DNA of 12,176 nt, taken from assembly GCA_032127265.1 (NCBI GenBank), contig JAQAZP010000165.1, positions 1-12,176 on the forward strand, read 5' to 3'. Both the position numbers and the translations under genes were made by a program. Each line of letters opens with the position of its first letter. Within the stretch, counting starts at the first letter, position 1. This document shows positions 1 to 6,471 of the stretch, one piece after another. Origin of the DNA: JAQAZP01 sp032127265. GTDB lineage: Bacteria > Acidobacteriota > JAQAZP01. The notes under the pieces were generated by a model. The model had not been told where the DNA came from and did not search any database. It saw only the letters and a program-made list of their open reading frames with translations.

Positions 1-45
1 CTGCTCCTGCTCCTTCTGCTCCTGCTCCTTCTGCTCCTGCTCCTT
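1..45. repeat. 15-bp tandem repeat inside batC (3 exact copies, open at the left edge)
   Basis: Three exact head-to-tail copies of a 15-bp unit (plus strand ctgctcctgctcctt) fill positions 1-45 and reach the window edge, so the true copy number is unknown. On the coding (minus) strand each copy encodes the pentapeptide KEQEQ. The unit is a multiple of three, so copy changes would keep the batC frame. Degraded relatives of the same CTG/CTC pattern continue to about position 125, which suggests the whole charged tail grew by slippage. Confidence 0.9.
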
Positions 46-639
46 CTGGTCCTGTTGCTGTTCCTGGTCCTGCTCCTGATCTTCGTTCTGCTCCTCGTCC
101 TTCTGATCCTGCTGTTGCTGCTCGTTTTCCGGGGGCTGTTCCAGCAGTTTCTGCCGGGCGATCTCAAGGTTGAGTTTGGCATCCCGATTCTGCGGATCCG
201 ATTCGAGCACGGACTGCCAGCTCTCGATGGCCTTGGCCAGGGCCTGGTTGCGGCCCTGCCAGTCACCGGCCCCCTCCAGGGTCTCAGCCCGCCGGAAATC
301 GGTATTGCCGAGATTGAAACGGGCCCGCCGGGCCAGATCAGGGTCCTCACCGGCCGCGGCCATGCGGTAGTGGGTTTCAGCCTTGTCCAGGTCGTTCAGC
401 CGGTACAGGGCATTGCCCAGGTTGTAGTGCAATACCGCATTCTCAGGGTCGATCTCGCCGGCGGCGGTGTAGGCGGCCAGCGCTTCGGCCCACTGCTCTT
501 CGGTATAGAGCTGGTTTCCCTGCTGATTGATCCGCCGCACCTGGTTCTGACCCGCGGTAACCGGCAAGGCGAAAGCCATGAGCAGGGCGGCCAGCACGAA
601 CAGGGCGGCCGATATCCCGAGCCTGGTCCCATACATCAT
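1..639 (-). CDS. batC: BatC-like TPR protein with Q/E/K-rich tail (partial, C-terminus beyond the window)
   Basis: Reading leftward from the ATG at 639-637, the frame is open for 213 codons to the window edge, so the C-terminus is missing. Residues 8-28 form a hydrophobic signal peptide or anchor ending in a small-residue cleavage region (PVTAG), so the rest should be periplasmic. Residues 36-115 read as tetratricopeptide repeats (LHYNLGNALYRLNDLDKAE, then a second helix pair with FNLGNTDFRRAE), and residues 133-165 add another helical repeat with ESDPQNRDAKLNLE. From about residue 170 the protein becomes almost pure Gln/Glu/Asp/Lys, ending in KEQEQ pentapeptides. In Bat operons the TPR protein with a charged low-complexity tail is BatC, thought to scaffold the VWA proteins. 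The start overlaps the batB stop as TGATG, so translation is probably coupled; a second ATG (636-634) is equally possible. Family placement is firm, exact function is not. Confidence 0.85.
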   Translation of the reverse strand, partial: MMYGTRLGISAALFVLAALLMAFALPVTAGQNQVRRINQQGNQLYTEEQWAEALAAYTAAGEIDPENAVLHYNLGNALYRLNDLDKAETHYRMAAAGEDPDLARRARFNLGNTDFRRAETLEGAGDWQGRNQALAKAIESWQSVLESDPQNRDAKLNLEIARQKLLEQPPENEQQQQDQKDEEQNEDQEQDQEQQQDQKEQEQKEQEQKEQEQ

Positions 640-1664
640 CAGCTCTTCTCCTTGCGGCTCCGCCGCCGGTGCCCCAGGTCGGGGATGCCCAGCCAGGAGA
701 CCAGCAGCAGCAGGGCCAGGGCCAGCGGGTATTGAAAACGCTCTTCCAACCCGGCATGAAGTTTGGACTGCAACTCCCGTTTCTCCATCCCCGAGATCTC
801 GGCCACCAGGCTGTCCAGCTCAACCTCTCCCTGGGTGGCCCGCACATAGAGCCCGCCGGTGGTGCTGGCCACGGCACGCAGGGCCTCCTCGTCCAGACGC
901 GAGGTGACCACCTCACCCTGGCGGTCCTTCTTGTAGCCGGTGATATTCCCTCGCTCGTCCCGCATGGGAATCGGTTCGCCGGCCGGTGACCCAATGCCCA
1001 CGGTGTGGATCACCACGCCCTCCTCGGCCGCTGCCTGGGCCGCGGCCAGCGGGTCCCCCTCGTGGTCCTCACCGTCGGTGAGCAGCACCAGCACCTTGTA
1101 TTTTCGCTCGCGGCTGCGGAAGGCCTCCACCGAGGTGGAGATGGCCCGGGAGAGGGCCGTGCCCGGCCGCGGGATCAGTCCGGTGTCCATGATGTCGAGA
1201 AACATCTTGGCCGCCGAGTGGTCGAGGGTCAACGGGCACTGGACAAAGGCGGAGCCGGCAAAAGCCACCAGGCCCACGCGGTCACCGCGCAGCCGGTCCA
1301 CCAGCCCGGTCATTTCCAGTTTGGCCTTGCGCAGGCGGCTCGGCTTGATGTCTTCAGCGTCCATGCTCAGCGAAGTGTCCATGGCGATGATCACGTCCAC
1401 CCCGCGGCGGGCCACTTCGTTGACCCTGGTGCCCCACATCGGCCGGGCCGCCGCGAGAATAATGAACGTCAGGGCCAGGAGGAAGAGCACGTAACGGATC
1501 ACCGTGCGCTCCCCCCCGGCGGAGCGCACCAGCCGGCCCAGCAGCTCATGGCCGGCAAAGCGTTGCAGGCGAACCCGCCGGCGGTGCCGCACCAGGGCGA
1601 AGAACCCGGCGAGCAACGGTATCAGCCAGAGCAGGTGGAGATATTCTGCGGATCCGAACCTCAT
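639..1664 (-). CDS. batB: BatB-like VWA-domain membrane protein
   Basis: This 341-residue protein is the second von Willebrand factor A protein of the Bat operon. Residues 10-25 and 56-73 are membrane segments followed by the conserved AAARP boundary typical of BatA/BatB. The VWA domain runs from about residue 88 to 290. Its MIDAS metal site is complete: DTSLS at 96-100, the downstream Thr at 169 (PGTAL) and the TDGED motif at 196-200. A C-terminal membrane segment lies at about 312-327, followed by a basic tail (HRRRSRKEK), so the VWA domain should face the periplasm. The ATG (1664-1662) directly abuts the batA stop (TAAATG), with an AGGTGG-type ribosome site inside the end of batA. Its own stop overlaps the batC start. 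By family knowledge it is a likely client of the MoxR ATPase. Assignment as BatB rather than BatA rests on gene order and similarity of layout. Confidence 0.9.
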   Translation of the reverse strand: MRFGSAEYLHLLWLIPLLAGFFALVRHRRRVRLQRFAGHELLGRLVRSAGGERTVIRYVLFLLALTFIILAAARPMWGTRVNEVARRGVDVIIAMDTSLSMDAEDIKPSRLRKAKLEMTGLVDRLRGDRVGLVAFAGSAFVQCPLTLDHSAAKMFLDIMDTGLIPRPGTALSRAISTSVEAFRSRERKYKVLVLLTDGEDHEGDPLAAAQAAAEEGVVIHTVGIGSPAGEPIPMRDERGNITGYKKDRQGEVVTSRLDEEALRAVASTTGGLYVRATQGEVELDSLVAEISGMEKRELQSKLHAGLEERFQYPLALALLLLVSWLGIPDLGHRRRSRKEKS

Positions 1665-2687
1665 TTACGGTACCACCTGAAACCTGGTGCCGGAGAGCAG
1701 CGTGGCCAGCACCAAGAGACCCAGCGCACCGAGCAGGAACCAGGGCCCCAGTTCGGTGAACAGGCTGTATTGTTTGGTCTTCACCCCGGTAGTCTCCATC
1801 TCGCCGATCCGGGCGAAAATACGGCTCAGCGATTCGGGGTCTTTGGCCCGGAAGTAGAGCCCGCCGGTGCGCCGGGCCACCTCGCTCAGGGTCTCCTCGT
1901 CGAGGATCAGCGGTTCGCCCCCCGGCACGTAGCGCTGACCAAAAATCGGGTCGTCCACCAGGAAGTAAGGCTGCCCGTCCTTGCCGGCACCGATGGTGTA
2001 GATCTTGATGTCCATGGCCCGGGCCATGTCCGCCGCGGTGAGCGGGTCGATCTGGCCGGCGTTGTTTATCCCGTCGGTGAGCAGGATGATCACCCGGCTC
2101 TCCCCCCTGGCGTCACGCAACCGGTTGATCGCGGTGACCAGGGCGTTGCCGATGGCGGTGCCGTCCTCCTTCACCGTGCCCAGTTCCACGTCTTCGAGGA
2201 AATCGAGCAGCACACCGTAGTCGAGGGTCAAGGGACAGCGGGTGAAGCTTTTTCCGGCGTAGACCACCATGCCCAGCCTGTCGGTCTGCCGGCCCTGGAT
2301 GAACTCGGCGGTGACCTCCTTGGCCACGTCCAGCCGGGTCTTGGGCCGGAAGTCCACCGCGGCCATGGAACCGGAGACGTCGAGGGCGATCATGATGTCG
2401 ATCCCCTCGGTGAGCAGTTCCTCGTAGCGCTCTCCGGCCTGGGGCCGGGCAAAGGCCACCACCATCAGCCCCAGGGCCACCAGGCGAAGGACGTCCACCA
2501 GGCGGACCCAGCGAACCGCGGCCGAGGGGCGGATGCTGGCCGCCACCCCGAGGCTGGAAATACGCAGGTTTCCGCGGCTGCGGCGGAACAACCCGGACCA
2601 GCGCCACCAGCTCAGAAAAATCAGCAATACACCGCCGGCGGCGAGGGCCTCGGGGAAGGCGAAGCGGTAAAACTGGCTCTCCATCAT
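1665..2687 (-). CDS. batA: BatA-like VWA-domain membrane protein
   Basis: This 340-residue VWA protein has membrane segments at about residues 12-29 and 62-79 followed by FARPQ, the usual BatA boundary. The VWA domain covers about 94-300. MIDAS residues are intact: DVSGS at 103-107, Thr177 in the DGTAIGNAL motif, and LLTDG at 202-206. A closing membrane helix is at about 312-331, leaving the VWA domain on the periplasmic side. The DGTAIGNALVTAINRL and TDGINNAG blocks are characteristic of aerotolerance-operon BatA. The start ATG overlaps the upstream stop by four bases (ATGA) and is preceded by a purine-rich site (GGGAGAGGTGGG) within the end of the BatD-like gene. A second ATG follows immediately, so residue 1 could be either Met. 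The stop is flush with the batB start. It probably acts in a complex with BatB and the TPR protein; the physiological client is unknown. Confidence 0.92.
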   Translation of the reverse strand: MMESQFYRFAFPEALAAGGVLLIFLSWWRWSGLFRRSRGNLRISSLGVAASIRPSAAVRWVRLVDVLRLVALGLMVVAFARPQAGERYEELLTEGIDIMIALDVSGSMAAVDFRPKTRLDVAKEVTAEFIQGRQTDRLGMVVYAGKSFTRCPLTLDYGVLLDFLEDVELGTVKEDGTAIGNALVTAINRLRDARGESRVIILLTDGINNAGQIDPLTAADMARAMDIKIYTIGAGKDGQPYFLVDDPIFGQRYVPGGEPLILDEETLSEVARRTGGLYFRAKDPESLSRIFARIGEMETTGVKTKQYSLFTELGPWFLLGALGLLVLATLLSGTRFQVVP

Positions 2688-3685
2688 CCCACCTCTCCCC
2701 CGCTGCCCGCCGCACCATCCGGCTCCGGCGCTGCCAGGTCCACCAGGCGGTAGGCGCAGGCAATAACAGTGCTGTTCTCCGCAGCACCGGGAACGTGGCG
2801 CGAAAACTTCACCCGGTCACAGGCTTCGAAAAACTCGCCGGCCGCCGGCACCAGTTCCGTGCCCGGGGCCCGTTCGCGAAGGTCGCGCATGATCTCCCAG
2901 GAGGTGCGCTCCACGGTGGCCACCCCCAGGGCGCCGTGGAGCAGCCGATCGATGATCCCTGAAATGGCAATGTAGAACTCCTTGTAGCGGTCGTGTTTCA
3001 GCAGGTCCGAAGCGGTGAGACGCTGCAATTCACGGATCGCCAGCTCCCGCGGGGGCAGCATGCTCGCCTCGTCGCGCAGGGCGTCCTGTCGGCGGCGACG
3101 GATCCACCAGACCCGCAACCAGAGCAGTCCGGCCAGGGCGATCAGACCCGCCAGGCCCCACAGCAGCAGCGGAAGAAAGCTGTACGGGACCTCTCCCGGC
3201 GGGCGCAGGTCGGCGATGTCCTCCGCCTCCCCTTCGATAACCGAGAGGAGAGCCACAATCACCGGCGCCGAGCGAACCGTTTCCACACCCGAGGTACCGC
3301 CGGTGAGGACCACCGAGACGGAGGGGATCTCCAGTTCTCCCGTCTCGTACGCCGTGAGCCAGTAGCGCCAGGTCTGCTCCACGCGTCCGTCGTCCATCGT
3401 CCGGCGGCCGCCGTCCTCGAAACCGCGGACCAGGAAGGGGCCCAGTTGGCTCTCCACCTCGGGCAGCGACGGTTCCAGGCCCGGCGGATGGCTCAGCACC
3501 AGGGAAAAGCCGATGCGGTCGCCCACGGTCCACTCCCCCTGATCGGCGATGCCGTGGAGCGACGAGCCGCCGGCACTCTCCTGCGCCTCCAGTGGTATGG
3601 TCAGCAGGCAGACCAGCAGCACGGCGGCAGACAGAACTGTACGCCTCGAGCCGCTCCAGCTTCCTGCTGTTCCGTGACCAGGCAT
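2684..3685 (-). CDS. BatD-like / DUF4381-like single-pass membrane protein
   Basis: A 333-residue protein with an N-terminal signal peptide (basic residues then hydrophobic 18-31, likely cut after LEA). Residues about 42-145 form a beta-rich periplasmic domain (WTVGDRIGFSLVL, YETGELEIPSVSV), the pattern of BatD/oxygen-tolerance Ig-like domains. One strong membrane helix at about 168-190 is followed by a basic stop-transfer stretch (RVWWIRRRR). The cytoplasmic part, 200-320, is helical and carries the YKEFYIAISGIIDRLL and TSWEIMRDL blocks seen in the cytosolic halves of BatD and DUF4381 proteins. It is far shorter than full BatD (usually two or more Ig-like domains, 500+ residues), so it resembles the small accessory membrane protein often lying between the DUF58 gene and batA. 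The start has a GGGGGA site about six bases upstream and lies 15 bp after the DUF58 stop. I leave the gene symbol blank because a true BatD may lie beyond batC. Confidence 0.75.
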   Translation of the reverse strand: MPGHGTAGSWSGSRRTVLSAAVLLVCLLTIPLEAQESAGGSSLHGIADQGEWTVGDRIGFSLVLSHPPGLEPSLPEVESQLGPFLVRGFEDGGRRTMDDGRVEQTWRYWLTAYETGELEIPSVSVVLTGGTSGVETVRSAPVIVALLSVIEGEAEDIADLRPPGEVPYSFLPLLLWGLAGLIALAGLLWLRVWWIRRRRQDALRDEASMLPPRELAIRELQRLTASDLLKHDRYKEFYIAISGIIDRLLHGALGVATVERTSWEIMRDLRERAPGTELVPAAGEFFEACDRVKFSRHVPGAAENSTVIACAYRLVDLAAPEPDGAAGSGGEVG

Positions 3686-3700
3686 CTGAATTCCCCCAGG

Positions 3701-4639
3701 TCAGTGCATCTTCCGTGTCCGCCGGCGGAAAAAGTGCATCAGCGGTTTGTCATACGGTTCGTCGGTGCGGATATCCACGTGATCCACATCCATCGCCCCC
3801 AGCCTTCGCTTGAGATCCGCCCGGCGCTCCAGGGCAATCTCGCCGTAGCGTTTTCTGAACCCGGCGTCTGCGGTATCCACCAGGGCCCGCCGGCCGGTCT
3901 CCGCATCCTCCAGTTCGATCAGGCCCACATCGGGTATCTCCAGTTCGCGGGGATCGGTTATGGACATGGCCACCAGATCGTGCCGCTGGTTGGTCAGCCG
4001 CATCGGCCGGTCGAACTCCAGGGCCATGAAGTCAGAGATCAGGAAGACCACGCTCTTTTTGCGCAGCACGCGGTTCAGATACTCCAGGGCGGCGGCGATG
4101 TCGGTGCCCTGGCTGACCGGCCTGAAGCAGAGCAGTTCCCGGATCACCCGCAGCACATGGTCGCGGCCCTTCTTGGGCGGTATGAATTTCTCCACCCGGT
4201 CGGTGAAGATCGCCAGCCCGACCCGGTCGTTGTTCTTGATCGCCGAAAAGGCAAGCAACGCCGAAATCTCCACCGCGATCTCGCCCTTCAGCTGACGATT
4301 CGTGCCAAACTCTCCCGAGGAACTGGCGTCCACCACCAGCATCACCGTCAGTTCCCGCTCCTCGTCGTAGATCTTGACGTAGGGATGGCCCATGCGGGAC
4401 GTGACGTTCCAGTCGATGATTCGCACGTCATCCCCGGCCTGATACTCCCGCACCTCGGCAAAGGCCATACCCCGTCCCTTGAATACGCTGTGATACTCGC
4501 CGGCCATGCTCTCATTGACCAGCCGGCGGGTTTTCAGCTCGATGCGGCGCACCTTTTTCAGGATCTCGGACGGCAACTGGCCGTTGGAGAAGCCGGTGGC
4601 GGGCCGGGGTTTCGTCACCTTGCGACGTCGGAAAAACAT
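3701..4639 (-). CDS. DUF58 domain protein (VWA-like, MoxR partner)
   Basis: A 312-residue soluble protein without signal peptide or membrane helix, so probably cytoplasmic. The DUF58 hallmark spans residues 53-92: FKGRGMAFAEVREYQAGDD, then RIIDWNVTSR and HPYVKIYDEER. It is followed by a VWA-like fold with MIDAS-type residues DASSS at 104-108, Thr179 (SQGTD) and SDF at 202-204. DUF58 genes almost always follow moxR, and here the start lies 43 bp after the moxR stop with a GGAG site six bases upstream. By family knowledge it binds or presents a client to the MoxR ATPase; no enzymatic activity is expected. The length is normal for the short, membrane-free form of the family. The basic tail (FFRRRTRK) could touch nucleic acid or membrane, but that is a guess. 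Confidence 0.92.
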   Translation of the reverse strand: MFFRRRKVTKPRPATGFSNGQLPSEILKKVRRIELKTRRLVNESMAGEYHSVFKGRGMAFAEVREYQAGDDVRIIDWNVTSRMGHPYVKIYDEERELTVMLVVDASSSGEFGTNRQLKGEIAVEISALLAFSAIKNNDRVGLAIFTDRVEKFIPPKKGRDHVLRVIRELLCFRPVSQGTDIAAALEYLNRVLRKKSVVFLISDFMALEFDRPMRLTNQRHDLVAMSITDPRELEIPDVGLIELEDAETGRRALVDTADAGFRKRYGEIALERRADLKRRLGAMDVDHVDIRTDEPYDKPLMHFFRRRTRKMH

Positions 4640-4682
4640 CTCACGCTCCGCTGGAGGGGATGGGAATGCGTCTGGCCTCTAC

Positions 4683-5663
4683 TCAGGGGACTTCCACCGC
4701 GTCAAGGATCTGACCAATGATGTGCTCGGTGGTGATCTCCTCCGCCTCGGCCTCGTAGGTCAGGATGATCCGGTGGCGCAGAACGTCGGCGCCCACCGCC
4801 TTGACGTCTTCAGGCGTCACGTAACCCCGCCCCTTGATGAAGGCATGGGCCCGGGCGGCCAGGGTGAGATAAATGGTGGCCCGGGGTGAAGCGCCATACT
4901 GAATCAGCCGCTGCGCTGACAAGCCGTAGTCGGCCGGCGTGCGGGTGGCAAAGATCAGATCCACGATGTAATCCTTGATTCTCTCGTCAATATAGATCGT
5001 TCGCACCGTCTCCCGGGTCCTGACAATGTCCTCCGGGCTGACAACCACGTTCACCGTGGGGAGTTCCGGCCCGGTCATCCGGTCGAGGATCAGCCGTTCC
5101 TCGCGCTTGTTCGGATAGTCGATTTTCAGCTTGAGCATGAAGCGGTCCACCTGGGCTTCGGGCAGCGGGTAGGTCCCCTCCTGCTCGATGGGATTCTGGG
5201 TGGCCAGCACGAGGAACGGTTCGTTCAGCGGCCAGGTGGTGTCGCCGATAGTAACCTGCCGCTCCTGCATCGCTTCGAGCAGGGCGCTCTGGACCTTGGC
5301 CGGCGCACGGTTTATCTCGTCGGCCAGGACGATGTTGGAGAAGACCGGCCCCTTCTTGGGGAAGAACGTCCCGTCCTTCTGGTTGAAGACCATGGTGCCG
5401 ATGAGATCGGCGGGCAGCAGGTCGGGTGTGAACTGGATCCTCTTGAACCCGGTGTCCACGATGCGGGCAAAGGTGCTGATGGACAGCGTCTTGGCCAGTC
5501 CGGGCACACCCTCGAGCAGCATGTGACCGCCGCTGAGGATGCCGATCAGCATCCGTTCCAGCATGTAGTCCTGGCCCACGATAACCTTGCGCACCTCGTT
5601 GAACACCGACTCCACGAAGGCGCTCTCGTCCTTCACCTTTTCATTGATTTCTCTAACGTCCAT
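4683..5663 (-). CDS. moxR: MoxR-family AAA+ ATPase
   Basis: A 326-residue AAA+ chaperone-type ATPase of the MoxR family. Walker A is GVPGLAKT at residues 52-59, Walker B IVLADE at 111-116, sensor 1 the ATQNP block around 154-158 (Asn157), and the EAQVDRF block at 169-175 supplies the arginine-finger region. The helical lid domain, 200-326, contains the family motif YGASPRA. I chose the ATG at 5663-5661 because a GGAG ribosome site sits seven bases upstream. An in-frame TTG at 5696 would add 11 residues rich in Arg but has no better site. By family knowledge MoxR proteins use ATP to mature or activate complexes together with VWA proteins, and the downstream DUF58, batA and batB genes match that. 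It is the first gene of the operon, transcribed from the promoter at 5923-5951 through a long leader. Confidence 0.95.
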   Translation of the reverse strand: MDVREINEKVKDESAFVESVFNEVRKVIVGQDYMLERMLIGILSGGHMLLEGVPGLAKTLSISTFARIVDTGFKRIQFTPDLLPADLIGTMVFNQKDGTFFPKKGPVFSNIVLADEINRAPAKVQSALLEAMQERQVTIGDTTWPLNEPFLVLATQNPIEQEGTYPLPEAQVDRFMLKLKIDYPNKREERLILDRMTGPELPTVNVVVSPEDIVRTRETVRTIYIDERIKDYIVDLIFATRTPADYGLSAQRLIQYGASPRATIYLTLAARAHAFIKGRGYVTPEDVKAVGADVLRHRIILTYEAEAEEITTEHIIGQILDAVEVP

Positions 5664-5868
5664 TTCGGGTCTCCGACCTCCCCGGCGGTGGTTCAAACAT
5701 GGTCGACATCAGCCGGCAGTCCGCCGACATGACCTGGTTCAGGGCAAACCATAGCTATATGAGCAAAACAGATGCCAGGACGCCCGTTCATGGCCGTCTG
5801 GAGATATCCCGCAATATTTCAGCAGGTTACCACTGAGATCTTTTTCCACACCCCCAGAGACCGACTCC

Positions 5869-5895
5869 CAGCCCATGCCATTCTGGCATGGGCTG
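5869..5895 (-). promoter_or_regulatory. Perfect 12-bp hairpin in the moxR leader
   Basis: Arms at 5869-5880 and 5884-5895 are exact reverse complements around a 3-nt loop, giving a very stable stem about 20 nt downstream of the predicted transcription start. In the transcribed (minus) direction no T-run follows the stem, so it is not a standard intrinsic terminator. It could be a 5' stabilising stem, an attenuator part or a protein-binding dyad. The function is inferred only from position and symmetry. Confidence 0.6.
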
Positions 5896-5907
5896 TCATC
5901 AAAAAGG

Positions 5908-6047
5908 GATTGGAACCAAAAAATTATAGGACCGGCCCCGCGGGTAGTCAACGCGGGGCGCGCATATAGCCTTGCACAAAGGTTACAATTTTGGGCACCT
6001 GGAATTTCAATACTGTAATTGATTCTTCGCGGCCCGTGGTTCCAATC
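5908..6047. repeat. 11-bp inverted repeat flanking the moxR promoter
   Basis: GATTGGAACCA at 5908-5918 is repeated exactly in inverted orientation at 6037-6047, with 118 bp between the arms. The inner segment contains the whole moxR promoter, and the proximal arm covers the predicted transcription start. Possible readings are a pair of regulator sites or the ends of a small remnant element. An 11-bp match in a region this size can also arise by chance, so confidence in a function is low. Confidence 0.3.
5923..5951 (-). promoter_or_regulatory. Sigma-70-type promoter of the moxR-bat operon
   Basis: On the minus strand a TTGACT box (5951-5946) and a perfect TATAAT box (5928-5923) are separated by 17 bp, close to the bacterial housekeeping consensus. 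The expected transcription start is near 5916, giving a leader of about 250 nt before the moxR ATG. Such a strong match in GC-rich surroundings is unlikely by chance. The spacer is very GC-rich (CCCGCGGGGCCGG) and contains a small dyad, which could bind a regulator. No alternative promoter of similar quality is seen closer to moxR. Confidence 0.75.
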
Positions 6048-6471
6048 AAAATTCGGGAATAATACATTTGTTGAATTTAAACAACTTACATTCGCCGAAC
6101 AACCGAGGCACTTCTGGCATGGAGATTGCGATATACATCGGGCAACAGTTGTGACAGATACCGGGCGCTGGTTGCTTCCTTGCTGGTGATTCCGGGTTGG
6201 CACAACGCACCCGGAAACCGGGGATGTCTACCCCTCATCCATCGGCGACCGGTACCCTGACCCTGGCCGGACGTGGTACATTCGGCCATAACAGGGCCCA
6301 GGGATTGCCGAAAGGTTTTGCTTTTCGAGTGCGGGGGGGGGCCGGCCTGACCTCCTCCCGCCGCCTTTTTTCCGTTCACACCAATTTCACTGGAAATCGT
6401 GATTCCCGGGAGTCTGCTGTGCCGCCCGCGGCTCCTCGCATTGGCAAAGGCGCCTGGTATACCATTGGGTC
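5952..6471. other. Gene-poor intergenic region upstream of moxR and the GT2 gene
   Basis: With the leader at 5664-5922 this makes about 800 bp without a convincing gene between divergent units. Positions about 5985-6100 are clearly AT-richer than the surroundings, while 6190-6470 returns to high GC. Open frames here (for example minus 5739-6203 and plus 6197-6529) show no recognisable domain and no good ribosome site, and the first runs across the moxR promoter, so I do not call them. No tRNA-like fold or known riboswitch core was found by eye. A weak plus-strand promoter-like pair (TTGGGC at 5991-5996, 17 bp, TGTAAT at 6014-6019) is present. A decayed gene or an unrecognised small RNA cannot be excluded. 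Confidence 0.6.
6331..6371 (+). terminator. Possible Rho-independent terminator with a G9 tract
   Basis: The strand GCG plus the remaining G-run at 6331-6341 can pair along 11 positions with CCTCCTCCCGC at 6351-6361, including two G-U wobbles, around a 9-nt loop. Four bases later comes a run of six T (6366-6371). The four-base gap before the T-run and the wobbles make it imperfect. It points rightward, about 100 bp before the GT2 start, and no annotated gene ends just upstream, so what it would terminate is unclear. Confidence 0.4.

Noticed and set aside
55..735. Plus-strand frame starting with a Leu-rich hydrophobic stretch
   Set aside because: The hydrophobic stretch is only the antisense reading of the Gln/Glu-rich repeat of batC; it is not a membrane protein.
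1005..2753. Long plus-strand open frame (582 codons) across batA and batB
   Set aside because: It is antisense to two clear VWA genes, its translation is Gly/Pro/His/Gln-rich with no domain, and such frames are expected in GC-rich coding DNA.
2993..4720. Long plus-strand open frame (575 codons) across the BatD-like and DUF58 genes
   Set aside because: It is antisense to two well-supported genes, has low-complexity composition and shows no recognisable motif.
5869..5895. Hairpin considered as an intrinsic terminator
   Set aside because: No T-run follows the stem in either direction; the only nearby T-run lies before the stem in the transcribed direction.
5821..5900. Small leader ORF (26 codons) starting with ATG at 5898 on the minus strand, overlapping the hairpin
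   Set aside because: No ribosome site precedes the ATG, and there is no run of one amino acid that would suggest attenuation by a leader peptide.
5739..6203. Minus-strand frame of 154 codons upstream of moxR, Cys-rich in part
   Set aside because: It runs across the strong moxR promoter, has no ribosome site or domain, and its composition does not resemble the neighbours.
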